From Tribonema minus (taxonomy: Eukaryota; Sar; Xanthophyceae; Tribonematales; Tribonemataceae): a stretch of 64,000 nt of DNA. The DNA is taken from the NCBI GenBank assembly GCA_017506865.1, contig JAFCMP010000046.1:1-64000 (forward strand), written 5' to 3'. The position numbers and the translations under genes are program-made. Positions 1 through 11,093 of this stretch are shown in pieces; position 1 is the stretch's first letter; every line of letters begins with the position of its first letter. Below the pieces are notes generated by a model. The model had not been told where the DNA came from. It saw only the letters and a list, made by a program, of their open reading frames with translations, and made no database searches.

Positions 1-663
1 CACATTGCCGTGGAAGCAGCACATCTGTGCCGAGGGACTGTACGCGCGTTGCTGCGCGCGGTGCATGTTAACATGCACAGCGTCGCGCCATTAGAATGAG
101 AGGGGATGCTAGCAAGGGCAGAGGCAGCCGCGATGGCGGCTACGAGTGTGGTGCGGGGGGGGGCCCTGCATGACCGTCTGCATGCCTTAGGGTCAGGGTT
201 AGGACAACGCGCATCATGCGCAGATTGGCGAGAGTCTGAGCAGAGTCAACAACGCTCGGCACCTGCTGCGTCACTTCCAGCAAGTTCACCAACTTTATGT
301 TCAAATGGTAATTGGCGGCATCACGCCCCCCTCGCCGGGATTGCTCCGCTCCACACGCGCCGGCATCGAGGCAGTGTGCGTGGATTCGCATGCGTGCAGG
401 TGCCGTTAGCAGCCGCACCCTCATACGTGCAACACGCTGAGATCGCTGACGCTTGGTGGCGACAGCGGGAGCGAGGTGCCGCAACACGCGCACATGCACG
501 TACGCACACACATACACACAGTGCGGCACGCTCAGTTCAGGTATTGACAACGTATCACCACCGTGACACAGTTGTTGTGCAACATCACCTCACACACTCG
601 GGAAGTACACAGGTTTCCTGGCTCCAAGCCTAATGAGTATCATTATTTGTCTATGCATACTAG

Positions 664-1160
664 CGTGCGCCCTGCGGATGGCGGCGCAGCGTCGCCGCGT
701 GGCGAGCATTCAATCTTGCATCGGACTTTGATCCAAACAGCAAGTCCAAGTCGACGCACGCGTACCAGTGGACCAATGGGCGTGTCTACTCTTCACAAGT
801 TTTACTCGATGTACGCGTGCCAGCGGCGTGCGCCATGCGGATGGCGGCAAATGCTTATGACTTATGGCACCGTTCTGAGATAATAATACTTCCGCCGTAC
901 CATTTTCACGGACGTTAGACAATGCGGAACATCGTGATCAACGGGTGTAATCTGTCTGTTTGCAGGTTGATTACGGCAAGCCGCACGTACCTGCAGAGTG
1001 CGCCCTTCGGATGGTGGCGCAGCGGCGCCGCGCGGGGAGCCAGAATCACCTTCAAACCTTGGGGAGTACACATATCTCTTGGTTTGAAATTCAATTGATA
1101 GACAAATATCATTACGTACCAGCAGAGCGGGCCCTGCGGATGGCGGCGCAGCGCCGCCGC
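664..1160 (-). repeat. Four decayed copies of the 1286 exon donor edge
   Basis: The end of the exon at 1286-1427 (CTGCGCCGCCATCCGCAGGG followed by a GTACG donor) recurs near 1118-1155, 985-1040, 830-862 and 664-712. Each copy is on the same strand, downstream in transcription, and mostly keeps a GTACG-like donor. Upstream exon sequence is lost progressively. Confidence 0.7.
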
Positions 1161-1285
1161 GCGGCAAGCATACATACAGGTTCTCATGGACGCAACCTTG
1201 CAACGGACTTTGATCATATATAAATCCAAGTCTATGCATGCGTACCAGCGGACCCATTGACGAGTTAGATTTGGTATGTGCGTAC

Positions 1286-2427
1286 CGGCGGCATGCGCCC
1301 TGCGGATGGCGGCGCAGCTGCGGCGCGCTGCGAGCATGCGCGCGCCGCTCTGCACCACTGTCGCGGCGGCCTCGCGCAGCCCCTCGCCGGGGGTCACCAC
1401 GCGCCGCACGCGCACCAGCGGCAGTACCTGAGGGGGGGGGGGGGGGGGGGGGGGCGAGGGGCAAGTGGGGGGGGGGGGGGGGGCGAGGGGCAAGTGGGGG
1501 GGGGGGGGGGGGGGGGTCAACGGCTTTGGGCGTACGGCGGCACCGCGGCAAGTCATCGTGCTCCCAACAGCAGAAACGATGATGTACTTTTTATTAATTC
1601 TCGCTCAGGGCGCGAAAAAGCCCAGATGATTGGCATCTAGCTGTAAGGAATCTACATGTCGTATGACAGTCTGAAAGGGTCGTAGCGACAACCACTCAAA
1701 CGCCGCCGCTGCCAAATGGCATCTCGGGATGATGTACTTCACCGGGTTGCACCCCTCACGCGGAAGTAAATAAAGCACATCATGTACAACGAGGTAGCAA
1801 AGCAACAAATCGAGTTGGCGACGCAATGACGCAGCGGCAGGCGCACCGCGGCGGCAGCGGCGGCAGCGGGCTGCCACATGGCACGTGCTTCACCGGCAGC
1901 GCCTGAGTGGAAGCGCATGCGCAACTGGTCACAGCTGTGACTCGCAGCTTGAAGCCCCCCCCCCAACACACCACCACCACCACCACCACCAACCCCCCAC
2001 TCCCTGACGTGTATGTCATCGAGGAGTTTGAAGCAGCATTGGGGGTACACACGTGACGACTGCGGCACCGCACTTCAAGTGTGCCCCCCCTGCGACGATC
2101 GCTTGAAACGATGAAGCACACAGCGGCTGCCCAAACACCAGATGAGCACGTCTACTCGCTGTGGGTGCGCCGATGACAGCAAGCGATTCAACCAATTCAA
2201 GTATGGATGGATGGGGCAGACTGCAGATTCGACGCACCGCCATTGCCCAGCGCACTGCGCACAGGCAAGGCGGGCATTGCCCTCTGTTCCCTTCGTTGAT
2301 TGCACGGTAGGCACGTACAAAACTTGAAGCATAGACCCGCAGAATAAATGTGAAGTATGGCTTGCCTGCTGGACGTTGGCCAAGCAGGCCAGCAAGTCGT
2401 CGGCGTGGACGCGCTCCTTGCCGAGGC
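1286..2427 (-). CDS. Candidate downstream exons of an unrecognised minus-strand gene
   Basis: Two exon-like blocks continue the gene at 3.8-8.3 kb. The block 1286-1427 has an acceptor after CCCCTCAG and a donor GTACGCAC. It encodes a basic Ala/Arg-rich helix-like stretch containing VRRVVTPGEGLREAAATVVQ and ending CAAIRRAHAAG. The block 2366-2427 begins after TGCGCAG, encodes GLGKERVHADDLLACLANVQ plus one more Q, and ends at a possible GC donor (GCAAGC). A third, weaker stretch lies near 1800-1920. Coding evidence is the open frame, splice consensus, and copies of the exon edge further downstream in the intron. I do not recognise the family and cannot chain these blocks by phase to the upstream exons. 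They could belong to a separate gene. Confidence 0.4.
1432..1516. repeat. Long interrupted poly-G tract (poly-C on minus strand)
   Basis: About 85 bases of almost pure G on the plus strand, interrupted by CGAGGGGCAAGT twice. It lies immediately upstream, in minus-strand sense, of the exon at 1286-1427, where it would be a poly-C polypyrimidine tract. Length may be unreliable because of homopolymer sequencing. Confidence 0.8.
1584..1728 (+). repeat. Dispersed repeat of about 150 bp, copy 1
   Basis: Shares near-identical sequence with 10498-10645 (opposite orientation) and a more diverged copy at 29461-29613. Shared landmarks are TTAATTCTCGCTCAGGGCG, GGAATCTACATGTCGTATGA and GCCAAATGGCATCT. 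No ORF and no clear terminal inverted repeat; family unknown (SINE- or MITE-sized). Confidence 0.75.
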
Positions 2428-2439
2428 CTGCGCACACAA

Positions 2440-2815
2440 GTAGGGTTAGGGTTAGGATGTGGGTTGCGGTAGCAGAATTGTGGCTACGCTTAGTTCCAAG
2501 TGAGGGGTAGACGCACGTTCCCTCAATTTGTGTACCGCTAGTGCTGCACAGGAAAACCGCCGCGAAGTTTCCACGGAGTGTCTGCCTTGAGATGCAATGA
2601 CGAGACGAGGGTCTGACGAGGCCTGCGCATAGAAGTAGGGTCAGGGTGAGGGTTGGGATAAGAGTCGGGGGTAGCAAAATCGCAGCATGCCGCACTCCAC
2701 AGTCTGGGATGCACGCGCATCCTCATTTCCTGTACCGCTAGCGTCGCACCTGCAAATCTCACTCTGGCAAAATCCCCGCCGAGCACGTGCCTCAAAGTGC
2801 ATTGATGCGATGAGG
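2440..2815. repeat. Diverged tandem duplication of about 210 bp inside intron
   Basis: The block around 2520-2640 and the block around 2710-2815 share matching landmarks: TGCATTGAT/TGCAATGAC, an AAAACC/AAATCC GCCGCG segment, and TGTACCGCTAG. Each is preceded by a short degenerate telomere-like stretch. Diverged; seen by eye only. Confidence 0.5.
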
Positions 2816-3200
2816 CAGCGGGTATGACGTTGAGTTGATCATTCCCAATGTGACCGCCCCGCTTCACTGATCTACAGACAGTGATGGATACCAAGCATCT
2901 CTCAAGTGCATGTGCGTGCTGTTACGTCGCAGCGTACATCAGCTTTAAGCAGACTCCCTTCAGATCCCAATCTGAGCACGGCAGCGCCGACAGGTGTGGG
3001 TGCAGCGGCGTGGTCGCGGCAGAACACACCTGCCAGTTCTGCCACCTTCTTGCCATCCACCACCGCAACGGGCACCGCGTTCGCGACCATGAGCGCCTGC
3101 GACATCACAGTCGACAGCACGGCAGCAGTGATCAGGCACAGTCGATGATGCGTCATGCGGTCCTGAGCGCTGCTGCCACGTGCATGCGTAGGTTACCAGT

Positions 3201-3300
3201 ATGATTCTTTCATCGATTCTCGCTTAGGGAGCCCAGATGGTGACGCTCAGCTCGCTGCCAGAATCTACAGGTATCTCGTAAACATCCCGAAAGTGCCGCA
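3201..3300 (+). repeat. Dispersed repeat, diverged copy 4
   Basis: Contains TTCTCGCTTAGGG, GAGCCCAGATG, AGAATCTACA and a CCCGAAAGTG tail in the same order as the repeat at 1584-1728, with substitutions and small gaps. Confidence 0.5.
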
Positions 3301-3507
3301 ATGCGCACTGACGACGCAAAAAAAACGACATCGCAGAATGCCCCCCCCCCCCCCCCCCCCCCCCCCGCCAAGTCCTCATCATCAGTCATGTGAAGGGCGC
3401 TCCCTGCGCTTACGCACTTTAGGCAGGTACGTCCCTAGGGTAAGCGCACAGCACGCCCCGAACAAGGTGCTGCAGGTGCTGTAAAGCATCAGCAGCCGTC
3501 ACCCCGT

Positions 3508-3745
3508 ACCATCTCCGATGCTCCAAGGGGGGCTGGGTACCCATGGTCGCCCCAGCGCTCGGTGCATTGTGAACGACGCGTTTGAACGACAGCTTCAAGT
3601 ACAACTTCATGACCGTATCATATGTCACCTTGAGCTGAGCGATGCAGACGTCGATGCCGCCGCAGCGCTCCGCATTTGTGCGCATTGACCGACATCAAGG
3701 ACACCTTCATGATCTGTTGCGCACCACCTTGAGCTGAGCCGATGC
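3508..3745 (-). repeat. Donor-edge copies of the 3794-3949 exon
   Basis: The exon end (GGCATCGACGTCTGCATCGC, then TCAGCTCAAG and a GTG donor) is repeated downstream at about 3630-3680 and in short form at 3731-3745. A more degenerate piece lies at 3508-3590. The first two keep the AAG|GTG donor. Confidence 0.75.
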
Positions 3746-3793
3746 ACCGAAAACCTAACTTCAAGTGCAACTGTATGATGTAATGTGCATCAC

Positions 3794-4018
3794 CTTGAGC
3801 TGAGCGATGCAGACGTCGATGCCGCCCCAGCGCTCCGCGTACGTGCGCTTGAACGACGCGAATTCGGGCGTCGAGTCTACCACTGTGCCACGGTAGATGA
3901 CAAAGTGGTGCAGCGAGAACTCGTCCAGGAGCTCCAGGTAGCCGCGGATCTGCGCGGTAGGGGTAGGGGTTAGGGTTAGAGTTAGTGTTACGGTTAGAAA
4001 CAGCAGCAGCAGCAGTGT

Positions 4019-4082
<64 letters not shown>

Positions 4083-7000
4083 GACAGCAGCAGCAGCGCT
4101 CAGCATGCAGTGCAGCTGTCACGCATCTGCACGAGTTGCTGCGAGAGTGCTGTGCTGCAGCGGACGGCAGTGCAACGGGTGCGCGACAGAGCGTACACAG
4201 CGAGCGCAGGGCTAGGACTTAGGTTTAGGGCTAGGCTTGGGGTTAGTTTGGGGTTAGGTCGGGCACGCGCAGCGCCCTGTGGCAGCGCACAACGCATGCG
4301 AGTCACACAGCAGCGAGGCATCGTCGATCCTTGACGCGGTACTTAGGGTTAGGGTTAGGATCAGAGCTACATAGGGGAGAACGCCCATGCAGTACTGTGA
4401 CCTCTTCACTCCACGAGAGAGCGGTTGATGCGCATGGCTCCTGGCTCGCCTTCATGTTGGAATAGTGCGAACTCAACGCAGTGCACGGAAGTATGCTCAT
4501 ACCTCAGGCGCACACAGGTCGTCAAGTACGCGGTACTGCCATTAGGGTTAGGGTTAGGGTTAGGGTTAGGGTTAGCCCTCACAAGTATGCACATACTTCA
4601 GGTACATGTAGGCCGTGATGAAGCATGCGGCATCATCATTCACGCCTCCGCGCAACACCGCACTGTTGCAGCGGTCCTTCACGCAGCAGCCCGTCCACAC
4701 GGCTCAGCGCCCACCTTTTCTCCATGTCCGACAGCCCCGCGGCAGTGGACGCCACGAGCGGCGGTTCAACACGACATCACACTTACGATACAATGCCACG
4801 CTTCATCAGCTCATGCAGTGTCAATACTTCAAGTGGCACCCTGACGCGTCAGCGCTCACCTTCTCCATGTCGGACAGCCCCGCGGCGGTGGACGCCACCA
4901 GTGACGGTTCAAAGTGACATGACATCACACTTTGAAGCTCACGATACCACGCTCCATAAGCTCATGCTCTGTTGATACTTCGAGTATAACCGCTCAGCAG
5001 CCCATCCGCACACGTCAGCAGCGCTCACCTTCTCCATGTCCGACAGCCCCGCGGCGGTGGACGCCACGAGCGGCGGCGGCCCCCGCGGCGAGCTCGGATC
5101 GTTGTCATCGCCTGATCGCTGCTGCTGCCGCCGCCGTTGCGACTGCGCGCGCGGCGACGCCGGCGTCTGCGGCCGCGACAGCGGCGACAGCGGGCGCGAC
5201 GGCGGCGGCGGCGTGCGCGGCGGCGACGAGCGATGGCGCAGCGGCGCTGGCTTCTGCAGGGCGGTGTAGGCGTGTAGAAAGGGGGGGGGGGGGGGGGTAT
5301 GAGGTCGTCAACGCCGCTCATGGAGTGTGGTGCGTGTATGTAGGGCGGGGTGCGCGGGGGCGATGCGTTAATTGCAGCGGCGCTCCCTTTTAGCGCGTGG
5401 TGGGGGGGGGGCGGGGTGTGTGTGTGTGTGTGTGTGGGGGGGGGGGGGTATCGCACGGCGCAGCCTCCAGCAGGTTTGCTCATGGGTATGTACCATCGCC
5501 CTCGCCTGCAATGACACTAATGATACTAGTAGCAATTTTCAACGACAGAAATACTGCCACCATCACTTGAAGCCACATGACGCAGCTTCCAGCAGGTACG
5601 CACAAGGGTAGGTATGCTCACCTTGCCGTCCTGCGCGTACCTACTGGCGGCCGCCGTGTCCAGTTTGACGTGCAGCAGGTCCGTGTACGCGGTCAGGATG
5701 CGCTGAGCGCTGCGCGCGCCGCGCGCCACCGCCGCCGCGGGCGCCTCCAGCTGCAGCGCCTGCCACAGATGCGCAGACCCGAAAGATCTCAGATTAAGTT
5801 TGACAGGGAGAGAGGGATGGAGAGAGACAGACAGGACTAGAGAGGCAGCAAGCCAGACGCGCAAGATCTCAGAGTGAGCTGGAGAGAGAGAGGAACATAG
5901 AGAGAGAGAGAGCTGCCAGCTGCAGCGCCTGCCGCAGCCGCAAGGGGTGCGCAGACGCTGGAGGTTTCAGAGTGAGTCGGAGAGAGAGAGGAACATAGAG
6001 AGAGAGAGAGAGCTGCCAGGTGCAATGCCTGCCGCAGCCGCGAGAGGCGCGCAGAGATGCGGGAGATCTCAGAGTGAGTCCGAGAGGAGATGAAGACAAA
6101 GAGAGAGAGGGAAAAGGGGAGACAGAAAGCCTCATCGAGCTGCCCTGACCCTAACCCTAACCCTAACCCTAACCCTAACCCTAACCGCTTGCCGCAACCG
6201 CGAAGACGATGCAGACAGCGGCACATACGCACACAAGCTTCAAGATGGAAAGAGAGATAAAGGGGGGGGGGAGGGGGGGCCTCTAGTTGCAATGCCTGTC
6301 GCAGCCGTCGCGCATCTGAACCGTATCAACATGCACACGCGTCGGTTCCGCGCGAACGCCCGCATGTACCGCAATGACCGTGGGCAGGCAGCGGCGCGCT
6401 ACCGGCGCTGCTCGCTGTGCGCTGATCTGTGTGCTCGTGGAGGTGTTGGTCAGCACCGTCGTGACCACTGTCCATGTTCACCGCGTAGGTGTGCATTCTG
6501 AACTTCAGAGTAGTTGCATGTATGTTGACAGAATAAAGTTGAAGTTCATGGAAAGTGGAACAAACCACGAGAGAGGTGACGCTGCGCGCTGCCAAACAGA
6601 TGACGAAGCGCTCAAACTGTCACGGAACAACCAGATTACAAGCCCTCCCTGCCACAGTGTTGTCAGCCGCAATAGTCTTGTGGCGTATCTGCGGAGCGGC
6701 TCATGGTGACTGTGCAGCGCACAGCGTGCGACACGCCGTAGCGCGCAGTAATCAGAGCGGTTCAACACCACTACTTGGCGTGCCGCCACAGCATCATCGT
6801 GTACCATCTGTCAGAGCACGCGGCGGCTCGCCGCGTGCACACACGCCGCCCCCCGTGTATCGAACCCCCCATCACACATATTGAATCCCCCATCTGCCCG
6901 CACTCTGCACCAGGCGGCGTCAAGCATCAACGGCGTTGATTGACGACCTCCTCAGCTGACGCACTCCCTCAGCGCGCGTACCTAGAGAGGAAACTCCGCC

Positions 7001-8256
7001 TGGCGCTGAAGCGGCGCACGCCGTCAGCTTGCGCGCCTTGCGTCAAACTTCACCAGCGCCGAGGCACTGCCCAAGTCGAAACAAAGCACTGCTGTACTCT
7101 CCAACTGAGCGTTGCCACACCTCTTCTGGCTGAGCACTGCCGTACCTCTTCTGTCTAGAGCACTGCTGTACTTCCTGTGCAAGCACTACTATGCCTCTTT
7201 TAGCCAACCGTTGCCATATTTCTTCTGTCTACAGCACAGCTACACGTCCTGTCCGAGCGCCCCCCCCCGTGCACCTCTTCTGTCTGAGCGTTGCCTCACC
7301 TCTTCTGTCTAGCGAGATGCCTGACCTGCACTGCCGTACCTCCTCTCTCTGAGCACTGCCGTACCTCTTCTTTTCTGAGCATTGCTGCACCTCTCCGCTG
7401 TCTGAGCGCTGCTGCACCTCCTCTCTCTGAGCGCTGTACCTCTTCTGTAACGATGCACCTCCTGTCCGACCACTGCTGCACCTCTTCTGTCCAACCACCG
7501 CCGTACCTCTCCTCTGTCCGAGCGCGCTGCCGTACCTCCTGAGTCTGAGCACAGCGGGCACTGTACCTCTTCTGCCTGAGCGCTGCTGCGCCTCCACTCT
7601 CGGAGCACTGCTGCACCTCCCAGCGCTGCCGTACCTTCTGACGCAGCACGCCGCCGCTCGCCATGCCCGCCGCCAGCTGAGCGCTGCTGATGGCGCCGCG
7701 CTCCGCCAGCAGCCCCAGCGCCCCCACGCCCGCCGGCACGGGCGACGGCGGTGGCAGCTTCGCGCGCTGCTCCGCCTCCGCCTTGCCGCGCCTGCACATT
7801 GGTCAAGGCGCGACGTGCCGCAGGCAGTGCGGCAGAGGGGCGATGGGGGGGGGGGAGGGGAGCGTTTGGCGTGAGCGTTGCAAGCGGCTAGGTTTAGCGT
7901 GAGCGTTGCAAGCGGCTAGGGTTGCGGGGGACGGCGGCGGCAGTTTGCGCACAACTCCGCCTCCGCCTTGCCGCGCCTGCACAGTTGCAAAGGGCGTCGT
8001 GCCGCAGGCATTGCCGCAAAGAGGCGATGGGGGGGGGAAAGGGGGGGGGGGGGGGGTGAGCGGCTAGGGTTGCGAGGAGGCGAACCGCGCGCGCACTCGT
8101 GCGTCGCGCGTGCGCGCGTGTACATGCCGCACGTCAGCAGCGCCCTGCAGCACCGTGAGACGGGTCAGCGACTGCCATCGCAGCGGCGGCGGCACCAGCG
8201 CCAGCGCGATGAACAGCAGGCGCACGCATTGACGCCGTGGGAGGTGTAGGCGTGCG
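3794..8256 (-). CDS. Unrecognised multi-exon gene, five to six exons
   Basis: Exons in transcription order: about 8133-8256 (includes PPPLRWQSLTRLTVLQGAAD), 7635-7791 (starts RGKAEAEQRAKLPPP), 5622-5759 (RSAQRILTAYTDLLHVKLD), 5029-5253 (Pro/Arg/Gln-rich, ends VASTAAGLSDMEK), 4597-4676 (RGGVNDDAACFITAYMYL) and 3794-3949 (52 codons: DEFSLHHFVIYRGTVVDSTP, then EFASFKRTYAERWGGIDVC). Exons two to five join in phase 0. The first and last joins do not match phase directly, so a small exon may be missing on each side. The last exon looks well conserved, and its FSLHHFVI...TPEF.SF pattern is vaguely like large CCDC162-type coiled-coil proteins. That is an impression, not a call. No membrane segment is evident. 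Splice-edge copies flank most exons. Confidence 0.55.
3957..3996 (+). repeat. Degenerate TTAGGG-type repeat
   Basis: Short run of GGGTTAGGGTTAGAGTTAG-like units next to the CAG microsatellite, inside an intron of the minus-strand gene. Similar degenerate stretches lie at 4209-4260 and 4344-4360. Confidence 0.7.
3999..4097. repeat. CAG/CTG trinucleotide microsatellite
   Basis: A short CAG run, then about 20 uninterrupted AGC units, then further interrupted CAG units. Lies in an intron, so the poly-Ala and poly-Ser readings are not coding. Confidence 0.9.
4542..4575 (+). repeat. Interstitial telomeric repeat (TTAGGG)5
   Basis: Five perfect TTAGGG units plus a partial sixth inside an intron. 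Neighbouring DNA shows no chromosome end. Confidence 0.95.
4716..4905 (-). repeat. Two donor-edge copies of the 5029-5253 exon
   Basis: The exon end (GTGGCGTCCACCGCCGCGGG ... GACATGGAGAAG, then GTGAGCGCTG) recurs at about 4854-4905 and 4716-4770. The first copy keeps the GTGAGCGCTG donor. In the second the donor context has changed to AAAGGTGGGC. Confidence 0.85.
5911..6316 (-). repeat. Acceptor-edge copies of the 5622-5759 exon, with GA-rich spacers
   Basis: The exon start (GGCAGGCGCTGCAGCTGG) recurs upstream in transcription near 5911-5955, 6003-6051, 6180-6214 (degenerate) and 6258-6316. Copies are separated by GAGA-rich spacer. None extends into a full exon. Confidence 0.7.
6143..6186 (-). 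repeat. Interstitial telomeric repeat (CCCTAA)6
   Basis: One variant unit CCCTGA followed by six perfect CCCTAA units, within the acceptor-copy array of the minus-strand gene. Confidence 0.95.
6317..7634. other. Intron without recognised gene; pyrimidine-rich degenerate repeats
   Basis: From about 7090 to 7630 the plus strand is made of loose repeats of a CTGAGCGYTGCCGTACCTCTTCTGT-like unit of roughly 25-35 bases. In minus-strand sense these read as GAGGTACGGCAG-like donor motifs matching the donor of the exon at 7635 (AAG|GTACGGCAG). The array may therefore be an expanded donor edge. Nothing recognisable at 6317-7090. Confidence 0.5.
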
Positions 8257-9751
8257 CTGACGAAGGGGCGCTGGGCTGACGCTGTTGCTTGAGCGCAAGC
8301 TACGCAAATAGCACGTGTGAAGTGACCTTCATTTCTCAGGGCCTGCGTACTGCCACGGGCGGGCCCGCCTGCCGCTGCACTTTGTGCAACGGCACCGGTC
8401 GTGGCAGCCGGCGCAATACAAACGAGAGATCATCATCGATGCTGCGGAGCGTTTTGAGTAGCGCGCCGCCGCTCCTTAGAGCACCTCCGCTTGTGCCGCA
8501 AAACCACCAATGTAAAAGCAATACATGCAGCCCCAGCTACGCAATACCGCTTCCGGGCCCGCAACACTGTGTACCTGTTGCCAGTTCGCAAGCCGTATTG
8601 CGTAGGTGGGGCCACGTATATTGCAGCGTGGCGGAGAGACTCTTGCCATTCCTAGATATTCAACATGAACCCGACATGCGCTGGGAGGATGCGCGAGCGC
8701 CTTTCGGCACGAGTTCTGCTGTACTTTTACAATCACATGGCCACCAACAATAAGCTGTATGCACCGGTGTTGACTTGCGATGGAACGTGCTGCCAGACCG
8801 AGCATGCACTTCGGGAGTACCTGTCTTGCAGAGCCCTGAGCTTCCTGGTCGCCCGCACCCTGGAAGCCTTCCCGAATATTTTTGCGCTGCCTTGAGACTG
8901 CCTTCGCGCGCTCCTAGGTGACGCTACGAGAGAGTCATCAGGTGACGGCCTGCCGCCAGCGGAACCCAGGTCGATCAGGGAAGACTCGGTGACCGCAGGG
9001 AAAGTCAGTGGCAGAGTTCTGATAATGTCAAAATCATCCACCATGTGGACACCCTCGTTTGCAGACATTGCGCTTGTTTCACAGGAAGGTCGTGGAAAGC
9101 TGTGCTTCAGCTGACACTATTCTTGCTCAGCAAAACACGATTGTAACCTCAGCGTAGCAGACTGTGGTGGAGCAAGCATACTTTGGCCATGATGATAGCG
9201 TCCAATGATGCCAACTCTTTGTGGTCGCCAACAAAACCACGCCAACACAAAACCCAGACAGACTTTCCTCACACACGTTGAAGTTCAAGTTCGACTTTTC
9301 ATTGCCCGTTGCGTAGCCGTTACACAGTGATCGTTGGACTTGAAGTTGAAGAACCATTGAGACAAACCGTGCGTTGTTACACAAAGCAGCAGCGCTTGCC
9401 TGGTCATGATCAGGAGATTGTGTTACACAGGCAACAAAGTTTTTACATGAGCACGCAAATGCACAGCAACACACCAAAGAGAAATAGAAGTCGGTATACA
9501 CAAGAGCTCAAGCCATGGCCACATTCCACGCCTGGCATTGACATGTGGACTCCAAGCATGTGTCCTCTGTGCACAGGTGCCGCCGTCGCACGGCATCAAA
9601 ATTGGCTCACGCCAATGATAGCCACATGCACGCTGCACACGCAACCGAAGTCACAACGGTTGCGCTTACGCAGACCGGCCACGTCATTCAGCACGGCACA
9701 CACACCAAGTTAAACACCTACACCGCCAAAAGCGCACTGGAAGCATGCGCG
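8257..9751. other. About 1.5 kb with no recognised gene
   Basis: Open frames are short and show no family resemblance, splice-bounded conserved block or repeat. Base composition is more balanced than in the coding blocks. Confidence 0.6.
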
Positions 9752-11093
9752 CTAATTGGACTCATTGAATGAGCATCCTCCACAGTAGCCGCACGCCGCG
9801 CTGCACGCCGGATGATGCCACATGCGCGCGTGTGTGTATTCACAAAAGGGGTTCGCCGGGGCCTGGCCCGCCTCCATCGGTCCCACAGCACCTGCCGGAA
9901 CCACCACTCCTGCAGCCTCAGCACCTGCCGCAATCGCCACTTCTGCAGCCTCAGCGCCTGCTGTCGCACCGAATCCGCGTATCACTTTGGCAAGAATGCG
10001 CACAACGGGGGACGGCACTGCGGCGGCGGCAGCGTCGCGGCAGTCCAGATGCACTGCGCCCAGCACGGCCTCGAACGCGTCAGCTTGAACCTTTCTGCTT
10101 GTGAGCGACGCCGACGCGCCGGCGCCGGTGCGGAGCAGCCGTGGCAGACCGAGGCACTGCGCGTACCTGGCGCATGCGGTTGTGTCTACATAGGCCTTGC
10201 GGCGTTCAGTCATACGACCCTCCTGGCGATGCGTGGCGGCAGTGCTGGTGTAGAGCCAGTCCGAGACAGCGTGCTGCAGCGTAGGAGGGTGGGGGACAAT
10301 GCACGTACGTCGAAGCAAGAGGCTAGAAGCAGTAGCACGACGGTAGGTAGGCAAGGGTACTGAAGAAAACCATGTTACCAAACACACATGATCGCGCTTT
10401 TCTCGGTGAATGAAGTAAGACTTTAGAAAAAAGTACAGCAGTGACACACATGGCAGAATCCAGGGGGGGGGGCACATGGAGGAGGACGTAGGGGAGGACC
10501 CCGAGATGCCATTTGGCGGCGGCGGCGTTTGAGTAATTGTCGTTGCGACACTTTCAGACTGTCATACGACATGTAGATTCCTTACAGCTAGATGCCAATC
10601 ATCTGGGCTTTTTCGCGCCCTGAGCGAGAATTAATAAGAAGTACAGCAGTGTTGAGAACAGGTAAGGACTCATACTTTGAGGTACCATGGAGACATCGGC
10701 ACCTGACACAGCAAGCAGCGCTAACGAAGCAGTAGCCGTGCCACAGGGCACAACAACACTTCGAAGCTGCCAAGGTGCACAGCTAACGCTCACCTGCAAA
10801 ACGCAATCTCCTAACCACTCCATGGCACCGTTGTCACCGGTGGCACTTTCGACCTCGTTGACGTAGCTCTTGAGTGTGAGAGCCTGCAGCAGCAGCATCT
10901 GGTCCAAAAATTCGTACCCAAGTGCCTCCTCTGCGGCTGGCACCAGGCTCTGCAGCCCCTCCTCATCTGCAGAGGGCGCACGTAGCATGCCAATCGTGGT
11001 GGCGATGCCTATTATAGAGCTGGCGGTACTGGCGCACGACTGCTGCTGCTGCTGTTGCTGAAGCTCGATGCTAATTGCCGCCGTTGCACACAT
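9752..11093 (-). CDS. RNase III-domain protein
   Basis: Two exons: 10794-11093 and 9752-10273, joining in phase 0 (VLQ|HAVSDWLY), about 273 residues from the chosen ATG at 11093. After a Gln-rich N-terminus comes one RNase III domain: ALGYEFLDQMLLLQALTLKS, then GAMEWLGDCVLQ (signature NERLEFLGD), then KVQADAFEAVLGAVHLD (metal-binding D and E of the second motif). The first Glu of the signature is replaced (NGAMEWLGD). Other acidic residues remain. The tail is Ala/Gly-rich and no dsRNA-binding domain is visible. Known family roles are dsRNA cleavage or, in mitochondrial L44-like forms, a structural role in the ribosome. The sequence does not decide. The start is uncertain; M at 10988 or an upstream exon is possible. 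Confidence 0.75.
10498..10645 (-). repeat. Dispersed repeat of about 150 bp, copy 2
   Basis: Reverse-complement match to 1584-1728 with only a few differences. Lies in the intron of the RNase III-like gene. Ends in AATTAATAAGAAGTAC in this orientation. Confidence 0.8.

Noticed and set aside
3985-4215. Poly-Ala ORF over the CAG microsatellite
   Set aside because: Intronic trinucleotide repeat between supported minus-strand exons.
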